In this document: piece after piece, positions 30,809 to 41,400 of the stretch | Numbering within the stretch: position 1 is the first letter of the stretch | How the letters are laid out: each line of letters begins with the position of its first letter | From: JAWXUK01 sp044432725 | Lineage (GTDB): Bacteria > Bacillota > Clostridia > Oscillospirales > Oscillospiraceae | Assembly: GCA_044432725.1 (NCBI GenBank) | Contig: JAWXUL010000023.1 | Location: forward strand, 1-43,339 | Length of the DNA: 43,339 bases | Direction: 5' to 3' | Position numbers and translations under genes: made by a program | Notes under the pieces: generated by a model | Databases searched by the model: none | The model's input: only the letters and a program-made list of their open reading frames with translations | Told to the model about the DNA's origin: nothing

Positions 30809-31833
30809 AGAATCACCACCTTTTCTTCTGTATTTTTTGTTACTTCACCAATGATTCTCCCCTGTTCTCCTTGCTCTGCAAGGATGGCAAGGACTTTTTC
30901 GCCTTGGGATTCTGGCACCACAATCATAAATCCAATCCCCATATTGAAAGAGGCGTAAAGTTCACGCTCTTCTATGCCTCCCACTTTTTGGATATACTCA
31001 AAAATAGGCAGTGGGGTAATTTTGGATTTTTCGATGGTGATGGATAGCCCATCTCCTAAAATACGAGGGACATTTTCATAAAATCCTCCCCCTGTGACAT
31101 GAATCATTCCATGGACTTCCACCTCTGCCAAGACTGCTTGGACAGGCTTGACATAAAGCTTTGTAGGGGTCAGGAGGGATTCCCCCAAGGTCATGCCTAA
31201 TTCTTCGATATGGCTGTCCACTGTATAGCCCATCTTCTGGAAAAACAATTTTCGCACAAAGGAAAAACCATTGCTGTGCACCCCAGAAGAAGAAAGCCCA
31301 ATGACCACATCCCCTTCACAGACTTTGCTACCATCCACAATCTTTTTCCGGTCTACCATGCCCACAGCAAAGCCAGCCATGTCATATTCTTTGGGCTGAT
31401 AGAAATCTGGCATTTCTGCTGTCTCTCCCCCAATGAGAGAAAGACCAGATGCTTCACAGGCTTTGGCGATACCAGAAACAAGAACGGCAATTTCTTCTGC
31501 CACAACTTTTCCTGTGGCGATATAGTCTAGGAAAAAGAGAGGCATGGCGCCTTGACACAGAATGTCATTGACACACATCGCCACCAAATCTTGCCCAACT
31601 GTATCGTGTTTGTCCATTTGAAAGGCGATTTTTAGCTTTGTCCCCACTCCATCTGTGCCAGCCACCAACACAGGTTCTTCCATGAACTGTTTCCCCAAAG
31701 AATACAATCCACCAAAAGAGCCAAGCCCTGTGAGCACATTGGGGGAAAATGTTTTCTCTACATGGGTTTTCATTAATTGGACAGCACGTTGACCCTCTTG
31801 GGTGTCCACACCAGCATCTTTATACGTGAGCAT
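30805..31833 (-). CDS. purM: Phosphoribosylformylglycinamidine cyclo-ligase (AIR synthetase)
   Basis: Fifth step: ATP-dependent ring closure to aminoimidazole ribonucleotide. The 342-residue protein has the family start Y-K-D-A-G-V-D, the segment G-T-D-G-V-G-T-K, M-C-V-N-D-I-L-C-Q-G-A and G-G-E-T-A-E-M-P. Start taken at 31833 (M-L-T-Y-K-D) behind GAGGAGAG, one base after the purF stop; the extension seven codons upstream would lie inside purF. Confidence 0.97.
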   Translation of the reverse strand: MLTYKDAGVDTQEGQRAVQLMKTHVEKTFSPNVLTGLGSFGGLYSLGKQFMEEPVLVAGTDGVGTKLKIAFQMDKHDTVGQDLVAMCVNDILCQGAMPLFFLDYIATGKVVAEEIAVLVSGIAKACEASGLSLIGGETAEMPDFYQPKEYDMAGFAVGMVDRKKIVDGSKVCEGDVVIGLSSSGVHSNGFSFVRKLFFQKMGYTVDSHIEELGMTLGESLLTPTKLYVKPVQAVLAEVEVHGMIHVTGGGFYENVPRILGDGLSITIEKSKITPLPIFEYIQKVGGIEERELYASFNMGIGFMIVVPESQGEKVLAILAEQGEQGRIIGEVTKNTEEKVVIL

Positions 31834-31834
31834 A

Positions 31835-33265
31835 TTATCTCTCCTCGAACACAAGTTTTTTCAGATTTTCAGGGATTTCCATGGGATATTCTTTGTTAAA
31901 GCAAGCAAAGCACAGATCACTTTTGCCAATGGCTTTGGATAATTGTGGTACTTGAATGAATTTCAAAGAATCTGCCCCTATGATTTGACAAATTTCCTCT
32001 GGGCTGTGATTCGCCCCTAGGAGTTCCTTCTCATCAGAGGTGTCCAGTCCAAAATGACAGCTATGCTTCACAGGTGGACTGGCAATGCGAAGATGAATTG
32101 ATTTCGCCCCTGCTTGACGGAGCATCTTCAAAATGATTTTACTGGTGGTCCCTCGCACAATGGAGTCATCCACCAAAACAACATTTTTATCTCGCACATT
32201 TTCTGCTAGCACAGAGAGTTTCAGGGAAACAAGGAGTTCCCGCTCCTCCTGTGTCGGGGCGATGAAGGTACGTCCCAGATATTTATTTTTCAAGAGACCT
32301 TCCCGAAAAGGCGCCCCACATTCTTCTGCATAGCCAATGGCTGACACTGTGCCACTGTCTGGGACAGCCATCACCACATCTGGTTTTTCCATGCCTTCTG
32401 CTCTGTCTTCTTCAGCCAAAATTTTCCCAATGGCAAGACGGCTTTGGTACACGCTGATGCCGTCCACCACAGAGTCAGGACGACAGAAATAGACATATTC
32501 AAAGGAGCAAGTCGCTCTTTTTTGACTGTCATCATACAAAATGGATTCAATGCCGTTGTCATCGATGATCACAAGTTCCCCTGGATGAACATCACGGATA
32601 AATTCAGCCCCAATGACAGAAAAAGCACAGCTTTCTGAAGACAGCACATAGCCATCTCGGAACTTGCCAATACACAAAGGACGTAGTCCATGGGGGTCAC
32701 GCACCCCAATCAACTTATCCTCGCAAATAATCCCCAAAGAAAAAGCACCACGAATCACCTTGCAAGCTTCGATGATTGCTTTTTGATAGCCCATTCTGGG
32801 ATAATTACGGGCAATGACCTTGGCGATGACTTCGCTGTCAATGGTGGTTTGAAAGGTAGCACCTGAATCCTCTAATTCATCACGTATCTCCAGTGCATTG
32901 ATGAGATTGCCGTTGTGTGCCAGTGCGATGGAGCCACCTTTATACTGAGTGACTAAGGGCTGAGCGTTAAATGCATAGCTGTTCCCTGTGGTGGAATATC
33001 GCACATGACCCAAAGCAATGTTCCCATCTAGCATTTTAAAGATAGAATCTTGGTTGAATACTTCTCTGACCAAGCCCATTTCTTTGTAGTAGACGATTTT
33101 TTTATTACGATAAGTGGCGATGCCTGCACTTTCTTGCCCACGATGTTGCAAGGCAATGAGACCATAGTTGATAAACCTTGCCACATCATAGTCCCCTGAT
33201 TTGGAATAAATCCCAAAGACACCACATTCTTCTTGTAGTGAGTCAAATGGCAGTCCGTTTTCCAT
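31835..33265 (-). CDS. purF: Amidophosphoribosyltransferase
   Basis: First committed step: glutamine and PRPP give 5-phosphoribosylamine. The 476-residue protein begins with a 13-residue propeptide (ending L-Q-E-E) before the nucleophile Cys14 in E-C-G-V-F-G-I, the Bacillus-type arrangement in which the propeptide is cleaved. The PRPP-binding motif V-V-L-V-D-D-S-I-V-R-G-T-T is present, together with C-terminal cysteines such as C-F-A-C that in Bacillus PurF hold an oxygen-sensitive iron-sulfur cluster. It starts one base after the purC stop. Confidence 0.97.
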   Translation of the reverse strand: MENGLPFDSLQEECGVFGIYSKSGDYDVARFINYGLIALQHRGQESAGIATYRNKKIVYYKEMGLVREVFNQDSIFKMLDGNIALGHVRYSTTGNSYAFNAQPLVTQYKGGSIALAHNGNLINALEIRDELEDSGATFQTTIDSEVIAKVIARNYPRMGYQKAIIEACKVIRGAFSLGIICEDKLIGVRDPHGLRPLCIGKFRDGYVLSSESCAFSVIGAEFIRDVHPGELVIIDDNGIESILYDDSQKRATCSFEYVYFCRPDSVVDGISVYQSRLAIGKILAEEDRAEGMEKPDVVMAVPDSGTVSAIGYAEECGAPFREGLLKNKYLGRTFIAPTQEERELLVSLKLSVLAENVRDKNVVLVDDSIVRGTTSKIILKMLRQAGAKSIHLRIASPPVKHSCHFGLDTSDEKELLGANHSPEEICQIIGADSLKFIQVPQLSKAIGKSDLCFACFNKEYPMEIPENLKKLVFEER

Positions 33266-33266
33266 T

Positions 33267-33977
33267 CTATGTCCCCTCTGTCAGTCGTTTCATCACTTCT
33301 TGGTATGCTTCTTCTGTGCCTCCCAAATCACGACGGAAACGGTCTTTGTCCAATTTTTCTCCAGTGGTTTTGTCCCATAAACGACAAGTGTCAGGGGAAA
33401 TCTCGTCTGCGAGAATCACTCGCCCTTGGAACAAGCCAAATTCCAATTTATAATCTACTAGCTTGATATTTTTCTTGTCAAAGAAGGCAATCATCAATTC
33501 ATTGATACGAAGTGCCATGGATTTCACTGTTTGCACCTGTTCTGGGGTGGCGTAATCCAAGATTTCTGCGATATCCTCGCTGATGAAGGGATCCCCCAAA
33601 TCATCATCTTTCAGACACAATTCAAAGAGAGGACGTTTCAATACAAGCCCTTCTTCAATGCCCAAACGCTGGACAAAGGAACCTGCTGCAATGTTTCGCA
33701 CAATCACTTCCAAAGGCAAAATCTTTACATTTTTCACTCGACTTTCTCGGTCAGAGAGGGTTTCCACGTGATGAGTTTCAATGCCTTCTTTTTCTAGCAT
33801 TTCAAACATCACAGCAGACATCAAATTGTTGATGACACCTTTTCCCAAGATTGTCCCTTTTTTCTCGCCGTTGAATGCTGTGGCGTCGTCTTTGTATTCA
33901 ATGATACATTCTTCTGGATTTTCTGTGGCAAAGACTTTTTTCGCCTTTCCTTCGTACAGTTGTGCTCCCTTGCTCAT
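33267..33977 (-). CDS. purC: SAICAR synthetase
   Basis: ATP-dependent joining of aspartate to carboxyaminoimidazole ribonucleotide. The 236-residue protein has the typical start L-Y-E-G-K-A-K-K-V, the motif D-D-A-T-A-F-N-G, the R-N-I-A-A-G-S segment and D-x-K-L-E-F-G. Its ATG overlaps the purE stop by 4 nt and has AGGAGG upstream within purE. Confidence 0.97.
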   Translation of the reverse strand: MSKGAQLYEGKAKKVFATENPEECIIEYKDDATAFNGEKKGTILGKGVINNLMSAVMFEMLEKEGIETHHVETLSDRESRVKNVKILPLEVIVRNIAAGSFVQRLGIEEGLVLKRPLFELCLKDDDLGDPFISEDIAEILDYATPEQVQTVKSMALRINELMIAFFDKKNIKLVDYKLEFGLFQGRVILADEISPDTCRLWDKTTGEKLDKDRFRRDLGGTEEAYQEVMKRLTEGT

Positions 33978-34462
33978 AGATCTAATCCTCCTACTTTCTT
34001 ATCTTTTGCAATGACAGATTCTTTCATTTCTTTTTTATAATCATGGAATTTTTCTTTTAATATGTCATATTTTACAGACAAAATTTGCACAGCAAGGAGT
34101 CCTGCATTATCAGCGCCGTTAATCGCCACAGTGGCAACAGGGACCCCAGAGGGCATTTGCACCACAGACAAAAGGGAATCCAGTCCATCCATGGTAGAGG
34201 ATTTGATGGGCAAGCCAATGACAGGAAGGGTGCTGATGCCAGCCATGACTCCGGCGAGATGGGCTGCCTTCCCCGCCACGGCAATGATGACTTCTATGCC
34301 GTTTTTCTGGGCATTTTGTGCAAAATCAAAGGCGATTTCTGGGGTACGATGTGCCGAGATCACACGCACCTCGTAATCTACACCAAATTTCTCCAATACT
34401 TTCAAGGCTCCTTTGGTCACTTCCAAGTCGGAATCAGAACCCATAACCACTGCTACTTTCAT
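33974..34462 (-). CDS. purE: N5-carboxyaminoimidazole ribonucleotide mutase (PurE)
   Basis: Forms carboxyaminoimidazole ribonucleotide. The 162-residue protein has the phosphate loop M-G-S-D-S-D and S-A-H-R-T-P-E, typical of class I PurE, plus A-V-A-G-K-A-A-H-L and M-P-S-G-V-P-V-A-T-V. Class I enzymes usually work with the ATP-dependent carboxylase PurK, and no purK is present in this operon. The partner may be elsewhere, or the enzyme may use CO2 directly. AAAGGAG precedes the ATG. It lies 55 nt after purL. Confidence 0.95.
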   Translation of the reverse strand: MKVAVVMGSDSDLEVTKGALKVLEKFGVDYEVRVISAHRTPEIAFDFAQNAQKNGIEVIIAVAGKAAHLAGVMAGISTLPVIGLPIKSSTMDGLDSLLSVVQMPSGVPVATVAINGADNAGLLAVQILSVKYDILKEKFHDYKKEMKESVIAKDKKVGGLDL

Positions 34463-34517
34463 TTTTTACTCTCCTTTTATGACGCTAGGAAGGAACAAGC
34501 CCTCCTCAGGACATACT

Positions 34518-37500
34518 TTATTTAAAATAATCTACTCCACCCGCAAAAATAGGCTGATAGAGGTTTCCTTGTATATTTTGATATAAATCTTTGGCATAAC
34601 GTTCACTGTGACCCATTTTCCCGAAAATCCTCCCACAGGGACTAGAAATCCCTTCGATGGCAAGGACAGATCCATTGGGGTTATGGGGGCTTTCCATGGT
34701 GGCTTGCCCCAAAGGATTCACATACTGGGTGGCGATTTGTCCTTGAGCAATCATGGTTTTTAATACGGATTCTTCGGCGACAAATCGCCCTTCCCCATGG
34801 CTCATGGCGATGGTGTGGAGGTCGCCCACCGTACAGTGAGAAAGCCAAGGAGACAGGCAAGAAGCAACCCGTGTATCAGAGAGACAAGAAATGTGTCTGC
34901 CTATTTCATTATAGGTGAGAGTTGGCATCCCTTCCTCTAAATCTTTGATTTCTCCAAAGGGCAAGAGCCCTACCTTGACTAAAGCTTGAAATCCATTACA
35001 AATCCCCAAAATCAAGCCATCTCTTTGGAGATACAGCTTTTGAATTTCTTCTTTGATTTTGGGACTTTTCAGCACAGCTGTGATGAATTTCGCCGATCCA
35101 TCTGGCTCGTCAGAAGCAGAAAAACCACCTGGGAGCATGAGGATTTTCGACTTGCTGATCTCTTTCCCATAGGCTTCTAGGGTTTCCAAAATATCTTGGG
35201 GGCTTCCGTTACGAAAGACAATGGTTTCACAGATTGCCCCGGCTGATTCAAAGGCAGAAATGGTATCATATTCGCAGTTTGTTCCGGGGAACACAGGAAT
35301 AAAAACCTTGGGTTTTGCCATTGATGTTTTGGGTTTGTGGCTACTTCTCTCACTAAAACTTATGGTTTCAGCTGTGCCAGTGGTTTTTGTGTGGGAAGGA
35401 AATACCTTTTCCAAAGGACTGGTATAGGCTTCCCTCATTTCCTCTAGGGTAATTTGATTCCCGTCTTTGAATAAAATACTCTTACTTTCCACGGTTTTCC
35501 CGAGATAGATACAGTCCTGAAAAGCACTTCCCTCTGTCACTTCTATGACAATCCCAAAACCATGGACAGCAGACTCTATTGCCATTTGATCCAAGACAAT
35601 GTCATTTCCTAACATCATTTCCACTAAAGTGCTGGCAAGATGACCGTAAGAGACTGCTTTTGCCGAGAGAATGGTGCCTTGGGTGATTGTCTGATAGATC
35701 CTTTGATATTTTTCTTTTATATCTTCATAGTTTGGAAGATGGTTCTTGTCTGTTTGGATAGACACAAAATAGACTTCGCTCCCTGATTGTTTGAACTCTG
35801 GGGAGATGATATGCTGACTGTCCTCGTGGGTGACTGCAAAGGAAATGATGGTGGGTGGGACTTTTAAGTCTCCGAAACTACCAGACATACTGTCTTTTCC
35901 TCCAATGGAGGGGATTTCCAAGGCTCTTTGTACCTCTAAAACCCCCAAAAGAGCAGCCACAGGTTTACCAAAGGCTGTTTCATCTACCATTCTCTCGAAA
36001 TACTCTTGGTTCGAGAGACGGACTTTTTCATAGTTCCCACCCATTGCCACGATTTTTGACAATGCGTCTATGACTGAATAAACCCCAGCGTGAAAGGGAG
36101 ATCCTATGCCAAGTTCTGGAATACAGCCATAGGACATCAATGCTGTGACCCCACTGTCAGGGGGGAGCATGGGTAATTTCACAGCCATGCCATCAGGAGG
36201 GGTCAGGCGATGTTTTCCACCAAAGGGGGACAGCACTGTCCCTGTGCCAATGGTGCTGTCAAAATGCTCGGACAATCCTTTTTGGGAGCAAGATGAAAGG
36301 CTCCCTAAATCAGATAACAGGCTCTCTTTGGAGAAGGTTCTTTCTTGGGTGAAGAAGTCCAACTTTACTGGTGATACTTCTACCTTGGTGGTCGCAGCTG
36401 CACCATTGGTATCTAAAAAGGCTCTTTTTACGTGGAAAATCTTTTCCCCATTCCATTCCATGGTAAGATAACCACTGTCTGTCACCTTTGCCACAGGAGT
36501 CACTTCCAGATTTTCCTCTTGACACAGGGAAAGGAATACTGGGACATCTTTGGGGTGAAGCACCACAGCCATTCTCTCTTGAGATTCGGAAATGGCAAGT
36601 TCTGTCCCATCTAAGCCCTCGTATTTTTTTGGCACTGCATTTAAGTCAATGGAAAGACTGGGAGCAAGCTCTCCCACAGCAACACAAACCCCTCCCGCTC
36701 CAAAGTCGTTACAACGCTTAATCAGCGTGGTGGCTTTGGGATTGCGGAAGAGTCGCTGTATTTTTCTCTCTTCCACTGGATTACCCTTTTGCACTTCCGA
36801 GGCATTTTGGCTTGTACTTTGATCCGTTTGCACTTTGGAAGAGCCTGTGGCACCACCGATGCCATCTCTCCCAGTGCGACCACCTAGCAACAAAATCACG
36901 TCTCCAGAAACAGGAGTTTCTCTCACCACATTTTTTGCTGGGCAAGCCCCCAACACAGCGCCTACTTCCATGCGTTTTGTCACATAGTCAGGGTGATACA
37001 GTTCATAGACCCCCCCTGTGGCAAGTCCGATTTGGTTGCCATAAGAGCTGTAGCCCAAAGCAGCTTTTGTGGTGATGATTTTTTGTGGCAATTTTCCCTG
37101 AATGGTTTGGGAAAAATCCCCTCTGGGGTCTGCTGCCCCTGTGACACGCATGGCTGCAAAGACATAGCTTCGCCCAGAGAGTGGGTCACGGATGGCGCCT
37201 CCTAGACAGGTGGCTGCCCCTCCAAAAGGCTCGATTTCTGTTGGATGGTTGTGGGTTTCGTTTTTGAACATCAAAAGCCAAGGCTCTCCTTGGACCTCTA
37301 GCTTGATGCTGCAAGCGTTGATTTCTTCTGATTCGTCCAGATCCTCTAGTTTCCCATGCTTTTTCAAATATTTTGCCCCAATGGTAGCAAGGTCCATCAA
37401 ACAAATGGGCTTTGTGATAGATAGGTCCTCTCTCAACTTCAGATATTCTTGAAAGGATTTTTCGATGATTGCGTCTGCAAAATGTACCTGTTCTAATTGG

Positions 37501-38162
37501 GTCATAAAGGTGGTATGACGGCAGTGGTCAGACCAATAGGTATCAATGACTTTTAGCTCTGTGATGGTGGGGGAGCGTCCTTCTTCTTTGAAATAGGCTT
37601 GAATCATCATCAAGTCAGCCAAGGACATGGCAAAGCCATGGCTTTGGGACAGGGCTTTTAACTCGGACTCTCCAAGAGTTTCAAAGCCTTCTACTTGCTC
37701 CACTGATTGGGGGGCTTGTCCACGGGCAGAAAAATCCACTTTATCCTCTAGGGTGCAAAGACTGGATTCCACAGGGTTTAGGAGATAGCCCTCTATGTTC
37801 TTTTTCTCTTCCTCTGTCAATGTGCCGTAAAAAATGTAGAATACAGCTGTTTTCACTTTGGGAGAAAGGCTTGGGTCTGCCATTTTCAAACATTCTTCTG
37901 CAAAGGCTGCACGCACATCAAATTGACCATCTAAGGGGCGAATTCCTAAGATAAAATCCCCTTTTTCCTCCCAAGACTCTTCTTTCCAATCATCCACATT
38001 CCCTTCTGCTAGTATCTGGGGAGAGGCAATGGCGCCTTCCACATCATAGGATAGCAGGATGCGAATTTCTTTGATTGTGGAGATTTTTAGGTTTTCTGAC
38101 AATTCTTGTAAAAGCTTGTGAGAGCGAAATGCTGGTTTCTTTTCTACATAAAGTCTTGACAT
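34518..38162 (-). CDS. purL: Phosphoribosylformylglycinamidine synthase, single-chain form
   Basis: Fourth step: FGAR, glutamine and ATP give FGAM. The 1214-residue protein contains, in order, an N-terminal PurS-like region (about 1-170), two FGAM synthase halves (K-V-I-D-T-Y-W-S-D-H-C-R-H-T-T and K-N-E-T-H-N-H-P-T-E early; G-G-K-D-S-M-S-G later) and a C-terminal glutaminase domain from about 945 (F-P-G-T-N-C-E, nucleophile in G-I-C-N-G-F, then G-H-S-E-R). It thus replaces the separate PurS, PurQ and PurL of Bacillus. Start chosen at 38162 (M-S-R-L-Y-V-E-K-K) behind GGAAGGTG; an upstream in-frame extension to 38339 runs across the promoter. First gene of the purine operon. Confidence 0.96.
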   Translation of the reverse strand: MSRLYVEKKPAFRSHKLLQELSENLKISTIKEIRILLSYDVEGAIASPQILAEGNVDDWKEESWEEKGDFILGIRPLDGQFDVRAAFAEECLKMADPSLSPKVKTAVFYIFYGTLTEEEKKNIEGYLLNPVESSLCTLEDKVDFSARGQAPQSVEQVEGFETLGESELKALSQSHGFAMSLADLMMIQAYFKEEGRSPTITELKVIDTYWSDHCRHTTFMTQLEQVHFADAIIEKSFQEYLKLREDLSITKPICLMDLATIGAKYLKKHGKLEDLDESEEINACSIKLEVQGEPWLLMFKNETHNHPTEIEPFGGAATCLGGAIRDPLSGRSYVFAAMRVTGAADPRGDFSQTIQGKLPQKIITTKAALGYSSYGNQIGLATGGVYELYHPDYVTKRMEVGAVLGACPAKNVVRETPVSGDVILLLGGRTGRDGIGGATGSSKVQTDQSTSQNASEVQKGNPVEERKIQRLFRNPKATTLIKRCNDFGAGGVCVAVGELAPSLSIDLNAVPKKYEGLDGTELAISESQERMAVVLHPKDVPVFLSLCQEENLEVTPVAKVTDSGYLTMEWNGEKIFHVKRAFLDTNGAAATTKVEVSPVKLDFFTQERTFSKESLLSDLGSLSSCSQKGLSEHFDSTIGTGTVLSPFGGKHRLTPPDGMAVKLPMLPPDSGVTALMSYGCIPELGIGSPFHAGVYSVIDALSKIVAMGGNYEKVRLSNQEYFERMVDETAFGKPVAALLGVLEVQRALEIPSIGGKDSMSGSFGDLKVPPTIISFAVTHEDSQHIISPEFKQSGSEVYFVSIQTDKNHLPNYEDIKEKYQRIYQTITQGTILSAKAVSYGHLASTLVEMMLGNDIVLDQMAIESAVHGFGIVIEVTEGSAFQDCIYLGKTVESKSILFKDGNQITLEEMREAYTSPLEKVFPSHTKTTGTAETISFSERSSHKPKTSMAKPKVFIPVFPGTNCEYDTISAFESAGAICETIVFRNGSPQDILETLEAYGKEISKSKILMLPGGFSASDEPDGSAKFITAVLKSPKIKEEIQKLYLQRDGLILGICNGFQALVKVGLLPFGEIKDLEEGMPTLTYNEIGRHISCLSDTRVASCLSPWLSHCTVGDLHTIAMSHGEGRFVAEESVLKTMIAQGQIATQYVNPLGQATMESPHNPNGSVLAIEGISSPCGRIFGKMGHSERYAKDLYQNIQGNLYQPIFAGGVDYFK

Positions 38163-38188
38163 AATGACACCTTCCATGATAACAAATA

Positions 38189-38205
38189 GCCTGTCAAACT
38201 CAGGC
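38189..38205 (-). promoter_or_regulatory. Small hairpin in the purL leader
   Basis: GCCTG and CAGGC form a 5-bp stem around a 7-nt loop, about 10 nt into the predicted purL transcript and 27 nt before the start codon. No purine riboswitch or PurBox is visible. Any role in control is a guess. Confidence 0.3.
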
Positions 38206-38219
38206 ACAAAACTTCCTTC

Positions 38220-38248
38220 ATTATATCTTAATCTTGTCTGAAAGTCAA
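38220..38248 (-). promoter_or_regulatory. Promoter of the purine operon; 38163-38489 intergenic region
   Basis: Minus-strand TTGACT (38243-38248), 17-nt spacer, TATAAT (38220-38225): a near-consensus promoter with a leader of about 50 nt. The 327-nt intergenic region otherwise holds the leader hairpin, the rightward promoter at 38407-38435 and AT-rich sequence without further signals I can recognise. Confidence 0.85.
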
Positions 38249-38406
38249 TGAGGAGAGAAAATTTTACAAAGTCAGGGAAAGGCTTTTTCTGGAGAGAATT
38301 TCCATTTTCTTTTCGCCCTTTTTCTCTTGTGATTTTCAATAGAATTTGCTGCTGACTTTTGGGATGCTTTTTGTGGAAAATTTGCTAAAATTAGCCACTG
38401 CTTCTC

Positions 38407-38435
38407 TTGACAAAAAGAGGGTAAAATGGTAAGAT
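38407..38435 (+). promoter_or_regulatory. Promoter of the giant secreted repeat protein
   Basis: TTGACA (38407-38412), 17-nt spacer, TAAGAT (38430-38435), about 55 nt before the start codon. Confidence 0.75.
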
Positions 38436-38489
38436 ATTCTCGATGTAAAAAAGCAATCTAATACATAACAAGAAGGGAGGATTTTCAGG

Positions 38490-41400
38490 ATGAGACGTGT
38501 GAGTAATTTGACTTTAATTGCACTTGCCTTTACCCTTGTGCTTTCTTTGTTTCACTTTAATCCTGAAATCCAAACCTTCATTCGTGGTTTCACAGACGAG
38601 GAAACAGAAGAATCCTATCTGCAAGGAAACACTGGGGAAGAAATACCTGATGCCTCCTCTCAAGAAGAGCAAGGGGGAGAGGCTTCCAGTGAGGAAGAAG
38701 ATTTTAGCGAGGATGTGGATACAAGCCAAGAAGAGGATTCAAGCGAGGATGTAGATTCCAACGAAGAAGAAACTTACGACGAAGAGCCATCTGACTCAGA
38801 ATCCATCACCACCTATCAAGGGACTTCTACCATTGCTCTGACTACGGAAACAGGAATCGGCAGACTGTTTATTTGCAAAACCACTTCAGGGGAAGGATTA
38901 GAAAAAGGGGACAGCAGTGACCCCCAAGACTTCTATACGGACTCTTCTACTGTTTATTTAAGCACGAGCGAAGATGTTACAATTTATAATGATATTTCTT
39001 CTACCTCCTCAACCTATATTGATTTTGCTGTGGGGAATGCAAGTTCTTTTCAAGATACTTTGAATATCACTTTACACCATTTAACAAGTCAAATCAACAC
39101 GCAAAACGCCCTTGACTTCAGCACTAATGCAATCATTCAAGGGAATTACACAGCAGATAAAACAGGTGTTACCACTACAAAAGACATCACTTTCACAGGA
39201 ACAGACACTGAGATTATGATTCGAGGCACAGAGGGCATTTCAAGCCAAGGAACGCTGTCTATTACCAATGGAGCAGTAGTAAACTTGTTAACTTCCAGTG
39301 GAGACGCTTCTCTTGCCGCAAATCAAATTGTGGTGAATAACGCTGTCCTTTTTGTAGACAGTAAAAATGTTGATTTATCAGCCCTAAAAGGGAAAATATC
39401 TGTGACTGGCTCTTCTGTTGTTTTTATTGGGGGCGATTCCGACGAAATTGACACACTATTTTCTCGCATTGACTCTTCAGCACAGGTATTTTCCAGCAAA
39501 TATTATGGTGATACCAGCTCTGCGTTCATGATCTATTACGACAAAGAAATCTGGCAACACTTTCAAGGGAGCGATCCTTTAAAATATGTTCCAAAAGGTT
39601 CTTTTACCATCAGCACTTCAGGCTTAAGTGCAAATGGGTCTTTCACTGTTGATATTTATGACAAGGATGGAAAAAATGTAGGGACTGCCAACACAAGTGA
39701 TGGCGCAATATTTACGCCAGACTCTAATCTCCTTCCTGATGCTACCCCCTCTCCCACAGACATGGAAGATACCACCATCACCCTATCTGACACCGACTTC
39801 ACCTATACAGGGGCAGAAATTAAGCCTACAGTGACTGTGGAAATGGATGGGAAAGCTTTGAACCAAGGGACAGATTACACCCTTTCCTATAGCGACAACA
39901 CCAATACAGGCACAGCCTCAGTCACCATCTCTGGAAAAGGGGATGACTATACAGGTAGCGTAAGGAAAACCTATACCATCAGCAAAAAAACATTGACCAC
40001 TGATATGCTTTCCAATCTGCCTTCTAGCCAAACCTATACAGGGGAAGCAATCACCCCAGACATTACAGTCAGTTACAATAATCTCACTTTGACAAAAGAC
40101 AAGGATTATGCCCTTGCTTATACTAATAATCAGAATGTCACCAACCCTAGTGGCGACACTGCCACCATCACCATCACTGGGAGCGGGAATTATACGGGCA
40201 GTTTAGATGTAACATTCTCCATCACTCCCTTAACATTGACTGCTGACATGATACAGTCTCTTGGAGATGAGGAGTATACAGGCTCTGCCATCACACCAAC
40301 CCCTGTGCTCATCCACAATGGCATCACTTTGCCTTCTGACGGCTATGATGTCAGCTACTTAGACAATACCAATGTAGGTACTGCTACTGTCACCATCAAT
40401 GGGAAAGGAAATTATTCAGGTACTGCCACTGCTTCTTTTGAGATTACTGCGGTTGCTCTGACTCATGCTGTTTTTTCTCCAATTTCAGACCAAGTTTATA
40501 CAGGCTCTGCCATCACCCCTGATATGACTGTGAAATTAGGCAGCAAAACCTTGTCAAAGGGCTGGGATTACACCGTCTCCTATGACGACAACATGAATAT
40601 TGGCACAGTTACTGTCACCATCAATGGGAAAGGGAATTATTCAGGTACTGCCAGTACTACCTTCAAAATCATAACAGATAAAATTTCTATCTCCTCTGCT
40701 GTCGTGACTGTCCAAGGCTCCTCTATGTATACAATGAATAAAGTTGAACCAGAGGTAACTGTGGAACTTGCTGGTCTTCCTTTGACGAAAGGATCAGATT
40801 TTACCCTTAGCTATGACAATAACGTGAATGCAGGCACAGAGGCAAAAGTCATTGTGACAGGAACAGGGAAGTATGTTGACTCTGTGACCGAAACATTCAC
40901 CATCGTAGCAAAACCCATCGCAACAACTACGATTTCTTGCGAGAAAGAATTTATCTATACAGGGCAGGCAATCACCCCCGAAATTACAGTTATGCACAGC
41001 TCTACCACTTTGACGAAAGACAAGGATTATACTGTAGCGTATCAGGACAACGTCGAAATTGGCATAGCCACCGTCACTGTCACTGGGATAGGGAATTATT
41101 CTAATAAAGACACTGTAACATTTGAAATCCTAACAGCTGAAGTTTCTATCTCTACTGCTGATGTGACTGTGCAAGGAAGCCATACTTATACAGGCTCTGC
41201 CATCACACCTTTGGTCACTGTGAGCATTGGTGATATTCCTTTGACAGAAGGGAAAGATTATAGCCTTAGTTATGACAAGAACATCAATGCAAGCAACACA
41301 GCAACAGTCATTGTGACAGGGGAAGGGAAGTATATAGACTTTGTCACTAAAACATTCACTATTTCAGCAAAAGACCTCTCTACAGATATGGTTTCTCCTG

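Noticed and set aside
34986..37452. Many plus-strand open frames inside purL
   Set aside because: They are antisense shadows of a well-conserved enzyme gene; none resembles a known protein.
38163..38219. Purine or ZTP riboswitch before purL
   Set aside because: The leader is about 50 nt and shows only a 5-bp hairpin; none of the conserved riboswitch elements I know is visible.
38514..38754. Short open frames overlapping the start of the giant repeat protein
   Set aside because: They overlap the acidic N-terminal coding region of the long frame starting at 38490, which has the promoter, ribosome site and signal peptide.
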